Positions 18,151 to 28,156 of a stretch of 64,000 nt of DNA are shown here, piece by piece. Source of the stretch: Bdellovibrionales bacterium (GTDB lineage Bacteria; Bdellovibrionota; Bdellovibrionia; Bdellovibrionales; Bdellovibrionaceae). The translations under genes were made by a program, and so were the position numbers. Below the pieces are notes generated by a model, which was given only the letters and a program-made list of their open reading frames with translations, was not told the origin of the DNA and made no database searches. The stretch is taken from contig JADJOV010000002.1 of assembly GCA_016713585.1 (NCBI GenBank), positions 186,001-250,000 of the forward strand, given 5' to 3'. The first letter of the stretch is position 1. Each line of letters opens with the position of its first letter.

Positions 18151-19917
18151 ATCCAAGTCTCGTTTTGATAGGCCCGTTTCCTCCACAACTTCGGAGTTTG
18201 GGGGCAGAAATATACTCTGATCTACAAGCCGCAAGAAACGGCTTTGAGAACAGCGCCTGTGAAGTTTTAGCGATCACTTTGACAGCCTTAAGGGAAAGTC
18301 GTTTTGAAGCGACCTGGAAAAAGATTCAAAACTCAAAAAAACAAACTCAGATAATTTTGATTTGTCCTGATTCCTATCGTTCCAAAGATGTCATTGAACT
18401 TTATGAAAAGTATCCAATATTCCGCTGGAGAACATCTTTCGAAAACGGAGATATTGTCAGGGATCTTCACCAGGCCCTTGAACGATCCAGACATCTACAA
18501 CAACAAGAGACTTTGAATCACCTCCTAGATCAGGAAACCAAAGATCTCGAAACTTTTCAAACAGAACTTGAAAATCGAGTCGAAAAGCGAACCAAATTCT
18601 TGGTCGAATCCAGACGTAAACTTTTTTTAATGAATTCCAGAATGGAAGAATTTCGCGGACTGCTCATTGACTTCCAGCAGGTCACTTCCCAACAAGAGCT
18701 GGAAGAAATATTAAACAAAGCTTTAAGTCGCCGGATGGAGGTTCAATGGATTCGCTTGCTCGTCGGCCAGGCTGAAGGTGATTTTCAAAAAAACATGAGT
18801 GAGGTTCTCAACTATGAGACACTTTCCCTTCCCCTTTACCATGGAGACCACCGTCTCGGCTCGCTCTTGTTTATGAAATCTAAGCCGAAAACTTTTGCTA
18901 AAGAAGATGTCGATTTTTTAAGACAGGTAAGCGAAATTGTGGCCCTGGCCCTTGAACGGTTAACGAAAGCCTCCGAATTGCGTTCCCTCAAAGCCCAATG
19001 GGATTCGACATTCCAAGCTATCGCAGATCCAATTTTACTGATAGACTCCAATTATTCGGTCCTTCAGTCTAATCGATCCAATGGAAAAGCTCCGCAACAG
19101 ACTTGTTATGAGCTTCTTTTTAATCGATCAACTCCCTGTGTAGACTGTCATCGCGGCGAAAATTTCTCGTTGAATCAGGGTGGAGAGACCTTCTCCGTGA
19201 CAAGTCAGACGGTGGGATCTTCCTACCTCAATCTCTACCATAACAGAACCCAAGAACTTCGAATGGAGGCACAAATTCTCGAAACAGCGAGGACTGCCGA
19301 GCTTGGGACTATCGGCAGTTCCATCGCTCACGAACTCAATAATCCATTGGGTGGCCTTTTGACTTTCGTCAAATGATCGCTCAAGAGTTACCGAAGGACA
19401 GTCGATGGGTTGCTGATATTCAAGAAATGGAAAGAGGCGCCCAGAGGTGTCGGAGATCATCCAGAATCTGTTGATTTTTTCTAGAGTCCAAGATCTTCAA
19501 AGTGAGTCGATTTTTGATATCAATGAACTAACCCAACAAATACTCAAAATTTCCGAGATCCACGCAAAAGCCCTCAACGTCAACCTCGACTGGACCGGAG
19601 ATGACCTCCTACCTTTAGTCCGGGGAAACCCAAGCTTGACTTCCCAAGCTCTTCGAAATTTGCTCCAAATTGGAATTGATCACGCCAGCAACAAAACGGT
19701 AATTTTGAAAACACGCTCTTTGCCCTCTCAGCTTGAATGGCGTCTAGATATCCCAGACCTTGTGAATGCAAAAAATCTGGATAAGGAAAACTTTTCCTGG
19801 TCTCTCGCCCGGCAAATTCTTCTGGATCAAGGAGCCTCGCTGACTGTCTTGTCAGAGAGTGAGGGAACTGGCTGCTCACTGCGAATCTTATTCACTCGTC
19901 TAGTTTTTAGGTCCTGA
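18138..19917 (+). CDS. Histidine kinase with receiver-like/GAF/PAS input and degenerate ATPase domain (two frameshifts)
   Basis: Domains in order: an alpha/beta region at about 1-110 resembling a receiver, a coiled coil, a GAF-like domain (LLVGQAEGDFQ to DVDFLRQVSEIVALALERL), a PAS-like domain with the cysteine motif CVDCHRG, and an HisKA helix with H-box SSIAHELNNPLGGLL. Frame breaks at 19371-19373 and 19452-19453 need one base each and yield QRCREIIQNLLIFSR. The ATPase part lacks the N-box Asn (LRNLLQIGIDHAS) and a DxGxG loop. The cognate regulator is probably the NtrC-type gene just downstream. Confidence 0.78.
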
Positions 19918-19942
19918 AACCGGCCCCCCGTGCGGTTTTTTT
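19917..19942 (+). terminator. Rho-independent terminator after the kinase gene
   Basis: AAACCG and CGGTTT form a six-base stem around a C-rich loop and are followed directly by a T run. It overlaps the kinase stop codon and precedes the promoter of the regulator gene. Confidence 0.6.
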
Positions 19943-19970
19943 GACAGGCCCGTCAAAAATCACGTAAGAT
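19941..19970 (+). promoter_or_regulatory. Candidate sigma-70 promoter for the NtrC-type regulator
   Basis: TTGACA at 19941-19946 is followed after 18 bases by TAAGAT at 19965-19970, about 35 bases before the preferred ATG at 20007. A second arm, GCCCGTCAAAAAT, makes a partial inverted repeat with TTGACAGGC, which could be an operator. Confidence 0.5.
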
Positions 19971-20006
19971 AAAGAAGTGTCAGAACCCACCATGGAAGGA
20001 AGGTTC

Positions 20007-21431
20007 ATGAAAAGTTCGCGAATTTTAGTTATTGATGATGAGTCCTCACTTCGAACGGCGCTCTTTAGGGCCCTTGATCGAAAAGGGTTTCAGGTCCTCA
20101 CCGCAAATAAGATTCAGGAAGCAAAAATGCTTGTCCACGGGTCACAGCCTCTGGATCTCGCTATCATTGATTTCAACTTACCAGACGGAGATGGCATTGA
20201 ATACATGGCCGAGCTGAAGACTCAGTTTCCGAACTGTGAATTTTTAATTTTGACAGGTCATGGATCAATTGAAACTGCCATTCGAGCCATGCAAAGGGTG
20301 CCTATCATTTTGACTAAACCTTTTAATTTGGACGAACTGCTGAGTCTGGTTGAAAAAGCTCTCGATCTAAAAAAGAATCAACAAGATGCGCGGCAACTTC
20401 GAAGAGACTCTGCAAAACCCTACAAATTCGATCAGATAATTGGTCAGAGTGAACCAATCAAAGAAGTTCTGGGAATCATAGAAAGAGTCGCAGACACTGA
20501 TTCAACTATTCTTGTCACTGGCGAAAGCGGCACCGGGAAAGAACTGATTGCCCGGGCCATTCACACCAATTCTCACCGAGCCCAGGGACCCTTTGTCGCC
20601 ATCAATTGTGGGGCGATCCCTTCTGAACTTTTGGAGAGCGAACTTTTTGGTCACATCAAGGGGGCCTTCACTGGAGCGATCTCTAATCGCCTTGGTCGCT
20701 TCGAGATGGCTGATGGCGGAACTATTTTCCTGGATGAAATTGGAGACCTCCCACCTAGTCTTCAAGTGAAAATCTTAAGAGCTCTTCAAGAGCGTCGCTT
20801 TGAACCTGTCGGTGGCACTAAGTCTGTTTCAATTAATGTGCGAGTGATTGCTGCCACAAATATGGATCTCGAAGCCGCCGTGGAAAAAGGCGCCTTTCGC
20901 GAAGATCTTTTCTACAGGCTCAACGTGATTCCAATTCATGTGCCAGCGCTCCGCGATCGCCCGAGCGATATTCCGCTTCTTCTGCGGCACTTTATTGATC
21001 ATGCAAACAAAAGTAGAAATCGAGGTCTGGCTGGAGTTTCCCCAGAGGCCATGGAGTCACTCGTGAACTATCCCTGGCCGGGAAATATTCGCGAGCTCGA
21101 AAATCTTGTGGAAAGAATGAGTGTCCTGAAGGGCTCTGGAATTTTGGAAGCCGCAGACCTGCCGTTGAAATACAAAAATCATCAACCTCGTCCCCAAGAA
21201 ATGGCTTTTTCTGAACTGCCTCTCGAGGGTTTGGACTTCAATTCCACAGTTGATGCTTTTGAAAATGCGTTAATCCTGAAAGCCCTAGAAAAAACTGGCT
21301 GGAACCGAAATCAGGCAGCCCTGCTACTACGTCTGAATCGCACAACTTTGGTTGAGAAAATCAAAAAGAAAGGCCTTCGCCCTCAGAACGGAGAGACTCT
21401 CAATGATTCAGCTCTTGATCAAATGATGTAA
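20007..21431 (+). CDS. Sigma-54-dependent response regulator, NtrC family
   Basis: The receiver domain covers about residues 1-120 (ILVIDDESS, phospho-Asp in LAIIDFNLPDGDG, conserved KP). The AAA+ sigma-54 interaction domain follows, with Walker A TGESGTGKELIARAIH, the GAFTGA loop, Walker B GGTIFLDEIGDL, and FREDLFYRLNVIPI. A Fis-type HTH ends the protein (WNRNQAALLLRLNRTTLVEKI). GGAAGG sits five bases before ATG 20007, which is preferred to the GTG at 19977. It likely pairs with the adjacent kinase. Target promoters are not identifiable here. Confidence 0.92.
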   Translation: MKSSRILVIDDESSLRTALFRALDRKGFQVLTANKIQEAKMLVHGSQPLDLAIIDFNLPDGDGIEYMAELKTQFPNCEFLILTGHGSIETAIRAMQRVPIILTKPFNLDELLSLVEKALDLKKNQQDARQLRRDSAKPYKFDQIIGQSEPIKEVLGIIERVADTDSTILVTGESGTGKELIARAIHTNSHRAQGPFVAINCGAIPSELLESELFGHIKGAFTGAISNRLGRFEMADGGTIFLDEIGDLPPSLQVKILRALQERRFEPVGGTKSVSINVRVIAATNMDLEAAVEKGAFREDLFYRLNVIPIHVPALRDRPSDIPLLLRHFIDHANKSRNRGLAGVSPEAMESLVNYPWPGNIRELENLVERMSVLKGSGILEAADLPLKYKNHQPRPQEMAFSELPLEGLDFNSTVDAFENALILKALEKTGWNRNQAALLLRLNRTTLVEKIKKKGLRPQNGETLNDSALDQMM

Positions 21432-22379
21432 GAGCTCAAACATCACATCGACTCCTGCCAGGGCCGTAATATCCGAGGAGTCATAAGCCGGGCAAATTTC
21501 AACCAAGTCCGCACCAACAAGATTTGGGATCTTCAAAGCTCTGAGTATTCTTTGCACTTCATAGGTTGTGAGTCCCCCGGGCACAGGGGTTCCAGTTCCT
21601 GGAGCAAAAGCCGGGTCCAGGCAGTCCACATCAAAACTCACAAATGTCGGAGTTGAATCAAAAATTGGAAGCGTCTTCAAAAACTCAGGAAGAGCCTTCT
21701 CTCGAATATCGTCAACAGTGATCACTCTAACTTTGTGCCGAGTCACAAAATCAAGATCATCACCACCCGCCAAGGGACCGCGAAGGCCAATCTGAACCAT
21801 TTTTTGTGGATTCACAAGACCCTCTTCAATAGCATGCCTTGCAAATGATCCATGATGAAACTCGCAACCCCACGCCGCAGGATAGGTATCCAAGTGTGCA
21901 TCAAAATGAATAAAAGCCAAAGGCTTCCCGTAGTACTTCTTAAGAGCCCTCAGGGTTGGTAAGGACACTGAATGATCGCCTCCGACCGCTAGGAATTTTT
22001 TCTTATTCTCGAGAATTTGGCTCACGAAAGCTTCAATCTTTTGATAAGTTTGTTGGAGGTCAATGGGAACCGTTTGGCAATCACCGATATCTGCAATCTT
22101 AAGTTTCTCAAATAAATTTTGCCCACGGGACCAATGGAACCCACGTCCAAGACTTGAGGCCTCGCGAACATGACTTGGAGCAAAGCGAGCCCCGGGTCTA
22201 TAGGAAACCCCTCCATCAAATGGAATTCCGAAAAGCGCCACTGAAAAATCATTTTGTTCGTCTGTCAGTTTGTTTGCGGACCCAGCTTCGAACCCCATGT
22301 CAACAAAAGGAAGTCGGAAAAAAGTCTTGATCCCTGAATAACGAGGAAATAATCTTCCACTCAACGGTTTAAAGTCCAT
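21408..22379 (-). CDS. speB: Agmatinase/arginase-family ureohydrolase
   Basis: This is a binuclear manganese ureohydrolase, most like agmatinase, which converts agmatine to putrescine and urea. Metal-binding motifs are GGDHSVSLP, FIHFDAHLDTYP (DAHxD) and SFDVDCLDPAFAPGTGTPVP. The substrate loop is GIPFDGGVSYRPGARFAP. At 323 residues it fits the family. The 3' end overlaps the convergent regulator gene by 24 bases. Guanidinobutyrase or formiminoglutamase activity cannot be excluded by sequence alone. Confidence 0.88.
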   Translation of the reverse strand: MDFKPLSGRLFPRYSGIKTFFRLPFVDMGFEAGSANKLTDEQNDFSVALFGIPFDGGVSYRPGARFAPSHVREASSLGRGFHWSRGQNLFEKLKIADIGDCQTVPIDLQQTYQKIEAFVSQILENKKKFLAVGGDHSVSLPTLRALKKYYGKPLAFIHFDAHLDTYPAAWGCEFHHGSFARHAIEEGLVNPQKMVQIGLRGPLAGGDDLDFVTRHKVRVITVDDIREKALPEFLKTLPIFDSTPTFVSFDVDCLDPAFAPGTGTPVPGGLTTYEVQRILRALKIPNLVGADLVEICPAYDSSDITALAGVDVMFELLHHLIKS

Positions 22380-22441
22380 GGATTTAGTATCCTAGAAAAA
22401 AATATTGGAAACAAAGGATTTTTAACTTAGATTGACTCAGC

Positions 22442-23477
22442 ATGAGACCCACCAACAGTGAATCTTCAAATATAGACATGACCCTCAATTCGAAACGAAA
22501 TTCGAAACTCCTGACTCAATGGTTTCTGGAGCATCAACGAACCCTCCCCTGGCGCAAAGACAAAGATCCTTACAGGATATGGATTTCGGAAGTTATGCTG
22601 CAGCAAACGACAGTAGCGGCAGTGGTGCCCTACTATGAACGCTTTCTAAAGAAATTTCCGTCCCCCAAAGCCCTGAGTCAGGCAAAAATTGAAAATGTGC
22701 TCGAAATGTGGGCTGGTCTTGGCTATTATTCGCGCGCCCGAAATATTCACAAAGCGGCTCAACAAATTGTTGCATTAGGCGAGTTTCCCAAAACGGCAAA
22801 AGAGCTTCTCAAGCTTCCCGGATTTGGTCCTTACACCTCACGAGCTGTTTCAAGTCTTGCCTTTGGCGAAAGGTTGGCGTCCTTGACGGAAATGTCATCC
22901 GTGTCCTCAGTCGACTCAACGGGTTAGGCACTCCGTGGTGGAAGAGCAAAGAGCGAGCGGAGCTTCAGGCAATATCCGACTCCCTGGCGGTCGAAGGCGA
23001 TCCCTGGGTGATCAATCAGGCCTTGATGGAGCTGGGCGCGACCGTTTGTACCTCATCCAGTCCTGTTTGCCTTCTTTGTCCTCTAAATAATAATTGTGTG
23101 GCTCTGAAAACCAACCAAATTGAAGCGCTTCCCCTTTCTCAACCGAAACGAAAAACAGAAATTTGGGTCTGGCATCCGACCGTGCTCATAGAGAATAAAA
23201 AAGTGGCTCTGGTTGAAAATAACTATACGCCTTTTTAAAGGTCAATGGCTCTTTCCAGGTGAGATTTCACTGAAATCTCAAAAGCCAAAAAAATTCGATA
23301 TCAGACACAGCATCACCCATCATGATATCTTCATTCAAATTGCTGCCCCACAAAAAATCAATAACAACAAGGGGAATTCTCCTCTTCGCTGGGTCCGACT
23401 TGATGAGATTAAAAAGGTCAACCCAACAAATTTAGTTTCGAAGGTGCTATTCCATGCTCAAAAGAGCCTTGCACTGA
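22442..23477 (+). CDS. mutY: A/G-specific adenine glycosylase MutY (frameshifts)
   Basis: This enzyme removes adenine mispaired with 8-oxoguanine. Features are LPWRKDKDPYRIWISEVMLQ near the start, the helix-hairpin-helix KLPGFGPYTSRAV with the catalytic Asp later in GVLDGNVIRVLSRL, and the [4Fe-4S] loop C-X6-C-X2-C-X5-C. A NUDIX-like C-terminal domain includes FKGQWLFPGEI. Breaks lie at 22869-22871 (one A missing) and 23232-23236 (one T too many). With one A added at 23460-23463 the protein ends at the TGA at 23475-23477, overlapping the next gene. Confidence 0.88.
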
Positions 23478-24475
23478 TGATGCTGATATCAACTCTTGGC
23501 CTGGGCTTCCTTGTGGGTTGCGCGACCAAGCCTTCACCGTCAGGTGGCACGGTTTCCACAAAATCCGGTCTGAGTTCTCCAGATTTACCTAATCCCAGCC
23601 TGATGAACCTGAATTTATCCGGCCAACAAACAAGTCCCCAATACTCACCAAGTGGCGAGAAATTAATTTTTGTCGCCTGGGATCGATCAAGTCACCAAAA
23701 TCGCCAAGTTTATGAGTTTGATTTAACACTGAAAAAAGAGACCCGACTGACCTTTCAGGATGGCCTCGCTAAGACACCCAGCTACTGGAATGAGAATTCC
23801 ATAATTTATTCATCTAATACGGATGAAATCAAAGAACGTTTCTTTACAGCCAATCAATCAGAACTGGACCAATCTTCAGATATTTATCTGAATGAGAACA
23901 ATGTTGAGGAAATTGCTCGATTAACAACCAGACCAGGTCTCGATGAACTAGGACTCAAGGATCCGTGGTCCAAAGATCGACTATTCTTCGTTTCAAAGTC
24001 CCCAATTCCAGGGATTTACTCATTGGACATAGGCACTAGCGGAAGAGTTCTCTTAGCCAAGGGACATTTTGAGAGTTTCTTCATCCACAAAGGTTTGCGA
24101 AGTTTAATTGCCCTTGAGCTTATCGGCCCTCGAACCCGCTTGGTTCAGATAGACCTAAAATCAAAAAAAATAAGCCACTTACCGGCACCTTCTGACTCTG
24201 TATTTGCGGTCTCAGCGACTCCCTGGGAGGGACTGGTCTTGATCGCAGAGCCAGCCAGCCCAAGCGAGAGTCAGATAATTTTTTGGAATCCACAAACCAA
24301 TTGCCTGACACCTTGGCTCAGGCTTCGAGGACGAGTCACCAATCTTCAGGCTCCCGAAAGGAATGGTCAATTCGCCGTGTCGATTGTCAAAGATCAAACT
24401 GAAGGAATTTTCCTGCTAGAATCGCCAGCCCAAACCCCGACTTGCGTCAATGCCCCTCAATCAAGATACGATTAA
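23454..24475 (+). CDS. Lipoprotein with TolB-like beta-propeller (frameshift near start)
   Basis: With one A added to the run at 23460-23463, ATG 23454 encodes MLKKSLALMMLISTLGLG ending in a lipobox FLVGC. The mature protein has PD40/TolB-type propeller blades (SPQYSPSGEKLIFVAWDRSS, IYSSNTDE, GIYSLDIG). Such propellers are usually periplasmic interaction modules. Without the correction the frame fuses to the end of mutY. The start overlaps the mutY end. Partner proteins are unknown. Confidence 0.75.
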
Positions 24476-24478
24476 ACC

Positions 24479-25013
24479 ATGAGATTCATTCCGAAGGTCG
24501 TTTGCTTTGTTTTAATTTTTCTCGTGAGATCTCACGTCCTGTTAGCTTCACCATACCCTGGAATGGGCAGTTCTGCTTTGGTTGATCCCCAAATTGGGGC
24601 CTTTGACCGCCCGAGGTTACTCCATGAACACCTCAGGAACGGCTTGGATTCCGATTGCTGATATCGATGGTTCCCTGCGCCTGCAATTGCCCTCTCAACC
24701 TGCAGCGACTCTCGCTTTGCATTTTGATGAAGTGCCTCCCAACGTCAAACTTGATTTGTACGCAAAGAAATGGGCGAGAGAGTATTCCCAATTTGGATTT
24801 GAAATTTTAGGTTCTCAAACTGTTCAATTGAGCGGGCATGAGTCCATGGTGATAGATCTTGTTCAAAAATCGAAATCACAACAGCTCCGGCAAGTTCTTA
24901 TTAAAAAAGAAAAAAAAGTGGCAATTTTTACTTGCCGAGATCAGCAGGCACCATTTTTGAAGACGCTTCCCACCTGCAATCAAGTCATCAGAACTTTTAG
25001 ATTTTTGGAGTGA
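24479..25013 (+). CDS. Secreted protein of unknown function (one frameshift)
   Basis: A signal peptide (VVCFVLIFLVRSHVLLASPY) is followed by about 150 residues with no family I recognise. Removing one C from the run at 24610-24612 joins QIGAFDRR to GYSMNTSGTAWIPIADIDG. The body includes LHFDEVPPNVKLDLYAKKW and one cysteine pair near the end (FTCRDQ, PTCNQV). It starts three bases after the lipoprotein stop and overlaps the ankyrin gene region, so it belongs to one transcription unit of envelope proteins. Confidence 0.65.
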
Positions 25014-25015
25014 GT

Positions 25016-25666
25016 ATGCTTAAGATAATTTTTTTTCTTCCGGTTTTGCTCATTTGTTCCAATCTACCTCTGGCCCGGGCACAGGCTCCAGATCCATTTC
25101 TTTTAATTAAACGGGGCGATCTGGAGGGCCTTCGTCAGGTGTTAGCCAAAGATGCATCTCTGATCGAGAAAACCGGCGAGGATGAAAAAACGCTTCTGAT
25201 GGAAGGAGCCCTCCGCGGTGATCCAAAAGTGGTTGAATTTTTGCTCAAAAAATCAAACTCCATGATTGACCGCAAGGATAAAAAAAACCACACAGCCCTC
25301 TATTTCGCGATTTCAAATTCTCAAGAAAAAACGGCTTTGTTATTAATTGAAAAACAGGCTGATCTCACTTTTCTATTTGATGGCCCCCAAAGCTCGATTC
25401 TGCATATGGCTGCAAGATCTGGAATGGTGAAGGTGATTGAAAGTCTCGCTAGAAAATCAGAAAAGCTGGTCAATCAGCCAAATGCTCTCGGGGAAACTCC
25501 TTTATTTGAGGCTGTTAGATTTTCTCAAGTTAAGGCCACGCAATCACTTCTCGCATTGGGAGCTGACAGAAATTTTCGAGACAAAAAGGGGAAATCTATT
25601 TTGGACTTGATCGACCCCCAACTTGACAAAAAAATGTATCGACTGTTTCGAACACGTGACAATTAG
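25016..25666 (+). CDS. Exported ankyrin-repeat protein
   Basis: A signal peptide (MLKIIFFLPVLLICSNLPLA-RA) precedes at least four ankyrin repeats, for example DEKTLLMEGALRGDPKVVEF, NHTALYFAISNSQEKTALLL, SILHMAARSGMVKVIESLA and GETPLFEAVRFSQVKATQSL. Ankyrin repeats mediate protein binding. Export suggests the periplasm or outside the cell. ATG 25016 is preferred over GTG 25010, which lies within the preceding stop codon region. Function unknown. Confidence 0.85.
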   Translation: MLKIIFFLPVLLICSNLPLARAQAPDPFLLIKRGDLEGLRQVLAKDASLIEKTGEDEKTLLMEGALRGDPKVVEFLLKKSNSMIDRKDKKNHTALYFAISNSQEKTALLLIEKQADLTFLFDGPQSSILHMAARSGMVKVIESLARKSEKLVNQPNALGETPLFEAVRFSQVKATQSLLALGADRNFRDKKGKSILDLIDPQLDKKMYRLFRTRDN

Positions 25667-25677
25667 GTGGACATCAG

Positions 25678-26100
25678 ATGATCACACCACGAATTCATTG
25701 CACCAGACTTTCAAAGCACCAAGATCTGAGAAAAATGCTCGCCGCCTGGGTGATTGAAGAAGACATCCTGGCTGCAACCATTCTTTCTAGTGTCGGAAGC
25801 CTGAGCTCTGTGAATCTTAGACTTGCAAATACAGAAAAACATTACACATCTCGAGAGCCTCACGAAATCATTTCTCTCAATGGAACTCTTTCTAAACATG
25901 GACTCCATCTTCATTTAAGCGTGGCAGATTCGACCGGAAAAGTCTGGGGCGGTCACCTGATGACTGACAATCTTATTTTTACAACCTGCGAGCTTGTCAT
26001 CATGATAATTCCAGATTTTGAATTTTTTCGAGAACATGACTCATCCACGGGGTTTCGAGAGCTCAAAATCGCACCTAATCCCTTGCGCCTCGCGAAATGA
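25678..26100 (+). CDS. PPC (DUF296) domain protein
   Basis: The single domain matches the plant-and-prokaryote-conserved (PPC/DUF296) fold: TILSSVGSLSSVNLRLAN, EIISLNGTLSKHG, HLHLSVADSTGKVWGGHL and TTCELVIMII. Prokaryotic members are small trimeric proteins, and the histidines in HLHLS and GGHL are the conserved putative metal or ligand site. There is no signal peptide, so it is cytoplasmic. It follows the ankyrin gene by 11 bases. Biochemical role unknown for the family. Confidence 0.85.
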   Translation: MITPRIHCTRLSKHQDLRKMLAAWVIEEDILAATILSSVGSLSSVNLRLANTEKHYTSREPHEIISLNGTLSKHGLHLHLSVADSTGKVWGGHLMTDNLIFTTCELVIMIIPDFEFFREHDSSTGFRELKIAPNPLRLAK

Positions 26101-26163
26101 TTTGGTTTGCCGGTCAGTTTCTATTACCACTGGTTATAAGAAATGATTGGAATCTAGACGAAT

Positions 26164-26436
26164 ATGCAAAAAGGCTTTAATTCAGATATTAGCTACCGTG
26201 GCGCTGTTTTTCATGTACAAACCGAAGACTGGGGGCTCGAAAATCCTTTTCTCGTGAGTCGGGTTTTTCAACAAGGTGCTGTGCTGAAGACCTTTAAAAC
26301 CCACTACTCGAAAATTCTGGGACCCCATCCCCCAAGTGAAAAAGACCAGAAGTGGCAACATCATATAGGTCAGGCCCTCAAGAGCCAGCATGATCAAGTC
26401 GTTGAATTCGTTATTAGCGGAAGAATCACTTTGTGA
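26164..26436 (+). CDS. Small conserved protein, HVQTEDWG family
   Basis: A 90-residue protein built around FNSDISYRGAVFHVQTEDWG, then NPFLVSRVFQQGAVLKTFKT. I recognise this as a small family seen in delta-proteobacteria-like genomes, with no known function. It has no signal peptide or membrane segment. The stop overlaps the start of the aldolase gene, so it is probably cotranscribed with the methylthioribose genes. Confidence 0.75.
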   Translation: MQKGFNSDISYRGAVFHVQTEDWGLENPFLVSRVFQQGAVLKTFKTHYSKILGPHPPSEKDQKWQHHIGQALKSQHDQVVEFVISGRITL

Positions 26437-27131
26437 ACGATCCTATTCCGAATCAAAATCAGCTTATTGAGACTAAACTTAAAAATCGAACTCAGATTCA
26501 AACTGAGATTTTACAGATTTGTCGCCACTTGCATGCCAGAAATCTGCTGGCGGCGGCTGATGGCAACCTCAGTTACCGAATGAGTGACCAAGAAATCTTG
26601 ATCACCCCGACTGGCGTGACAAAAGCTTTTATGACTCTTGAAGAAGTTGCCGTGATCAATCTCCAAGGGGATATAATTTCGGGTCACCCTTCAAGTGAGC
26701 GTCTTATGCACCTTGAAATTTTTCGCCGTTGCCCAAAAGCCAAGGCTATCATTCATGCCCACCCGCCCACAGCCATTGCCTAGACCCTGGCCAGACCAGA
26801 GCTGAAGGAACTGCCGTCAGATTCTCTACCGGAAGTTATCTTGGCGGCAGGTCGTATTCCCATTGTACCCTATGCACGACCCGGAACCCAAGAAATGGGG
26901 GACACTTTGGGCGCTTATTTGCCTGAATGTCGCGCTCTGATCATGGCCCGTCACGGAGCTGTTTGCTGGGGAGAAGATTTTGATGAAGCCTATCGAGGGA
27001 TGGAGCGAATCGAGCACGCCTCGTTAATATTAGCCAAAGCTGTTCAACTGGGTGGACTCTCTCGATTACCCCCAGAAGAGCTCGAAGCACTCTATGAACT
27101 CAGACGTAAACTAGGAGAAAAACTCTTGTGA
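26433..27131 (+). CDS. Class II aldolase of the methylthioribulose-phosphate (DHAP-shunt) type, with in-frame TAG
   Basis: Residues include the class II aldolase/adducin landmarks AADGNLSYRM, ILITPTGVTKAFM, SSERLMHLEIFRR and the zinc site AIIHAHPPTAIA, later MARHGAVCWG. The next codon is TAG at 26781-26783 in the same frame, where family members usually carry Trp (TGG). Reading continues in frame to 27131. This is a base substitution, unlike the homopolymer breaks elsewhere. The order aldolase-mtnA-mtnP matches the DHAP shunt, where the aldolase cleaves 5-methylthioribulose 1-phosphate. MtnB dehydratase is the alternative, but no later mtn genes are present. Confidence 0.8.
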
Positions 27132-28156
27132 ACACTCTGGCCTTGCGATGGTCCCTGGATAACAAACCCCACCTTTCAGTCCTGGATCAACAGCTTTTGC
27201 CCCAGGTTGAGAAATGGATTGGTATTCACGACTGCAACGAAATGATTGCTGCTATCAAAGCCTTAAAAGTTCGTGGTGCACCTCTCATTGGCGTGTCTGC
27301 TGCCTTGTCGTTGGCCCAGTCAGGCCTTCATGGCTCTTCGAAAGAAAAACTTCTGCAAGAGGCAACGGCGCTGATGGCTGCCAGACCCACTGCTATCAAT
27401 TTGATGAATTGCGTGAACCGTCTGCAGAAAGTCATTTTGGCAAACGTCAAGCCAGAGCTGCTTTTGAAAGAAACCCTGACTGAGGCCCTCGCAATTGCGC
27501 AAGAAGATGTTGAACTTTGTGATAGAATGGCACATTACGGTGCTGCCTTGATTGAGTCCGGGGACTCGATTCTCACTCATTGTAATAGCGGAGCCCTCGC
27601 CACCGCAGGGGTGGGAACAGCGCTTGGGGTGATTCGACGGGCCCATGAGCTTGGGAAGAAAATTCATGTCTATGTCGATGAAACACGCCCGCTCCTTCAA
27701 GGGGCTCGACTCACAGCTTGGGAACTCGATAAATTTCAGATCCACTATACTCTCATCACAGACAATATGGCCGCCCATGTGATGAGCCTTGGAAAAATAA
27801 ACAAGATCTTTGTTGGTTGTGATCGAATTGCCGTGAATGGTGATTTCGCTAATAAGATTGGAACCTATGGAGTCGCAGTCTGCGCCCATTACCACCAGAT
27901 TCCCTTTTATGTTGTCGGCCCGCAGACCACCGTGGATTCAAAGTGCTTATCAGGGGCAGAAATTCCAATTGAACAACGTCATGCTCATGAAGTGAGAGGA
28001 GCTAGCGGCTCCTTCGGAAACGTTATTTGGTCCCAAGAAAACACTCCTGTTTACAATCCCTCTTTTGACGTCACGCCTGCAAAGTTAGTCACGGCTTGGA
28101 TTCTCGATACTGGTGTCTTGACCTATAAAAATATTAGTGAAGGAGCCCTTAAATGA
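27128..28156 (+). CDS. mtnA: Methylthioribose-1-phosphate isomerase MtnA
   Basis: This enzyme converts 5-methylthioribose 1-phosphate to the ribulose form. Family motifs are KALKVRGAPLIGVSAALSLA, SGDSILTHCNSGALATAGVG (catalytic Cys), VYVDETRPLLQGARLTAWEL, and FVGCDRIAVNGDFANKIGTY with the catalytic Asp. At 342 residues it is full length. It overlaps the aldolase stop and the mtnP start by four bases each. eIF2B-related paralogues acting on other ribose phosphates are less likely given mtnP next door. Confidence 0.93.
   Translation: MNTLALRWSLDNKPHLSVLDQQLLPQVEKWIGIHDCNEMIAAIKALKVRGAPLIGVSAALSLAQSGLHGSSKEKLLQEATALMAARPTAINLMNCVNRLQKVILANVKPELLLKETLTEALAIAQEDVELCDRMAHYGAALIESGDSILTHCNSGALATAGVGTALGVIRRAHELGKKIHVYVDETRPLLQGARLTAWELDKFQIHYTLITDNMAAHVMSLGKINKIFVGCDRIAVNGDFANKIGTYGVAVCAHYHQIPFYVVGPQTTVDSKCLSGAEIPIEQRHAHEVRGASGSFGNVIWSQENTPVYNPSFDVTPAKLVTAWILDTGVLTYKNISEGALK

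Noticed and set aside
26781..26783. TAG as a sense codon (recoded amber)
   Set aside because: Other genes in the window end in TAG normally (for example phnE, tig), so global recoding is unlikely. A single substitution is simpler.
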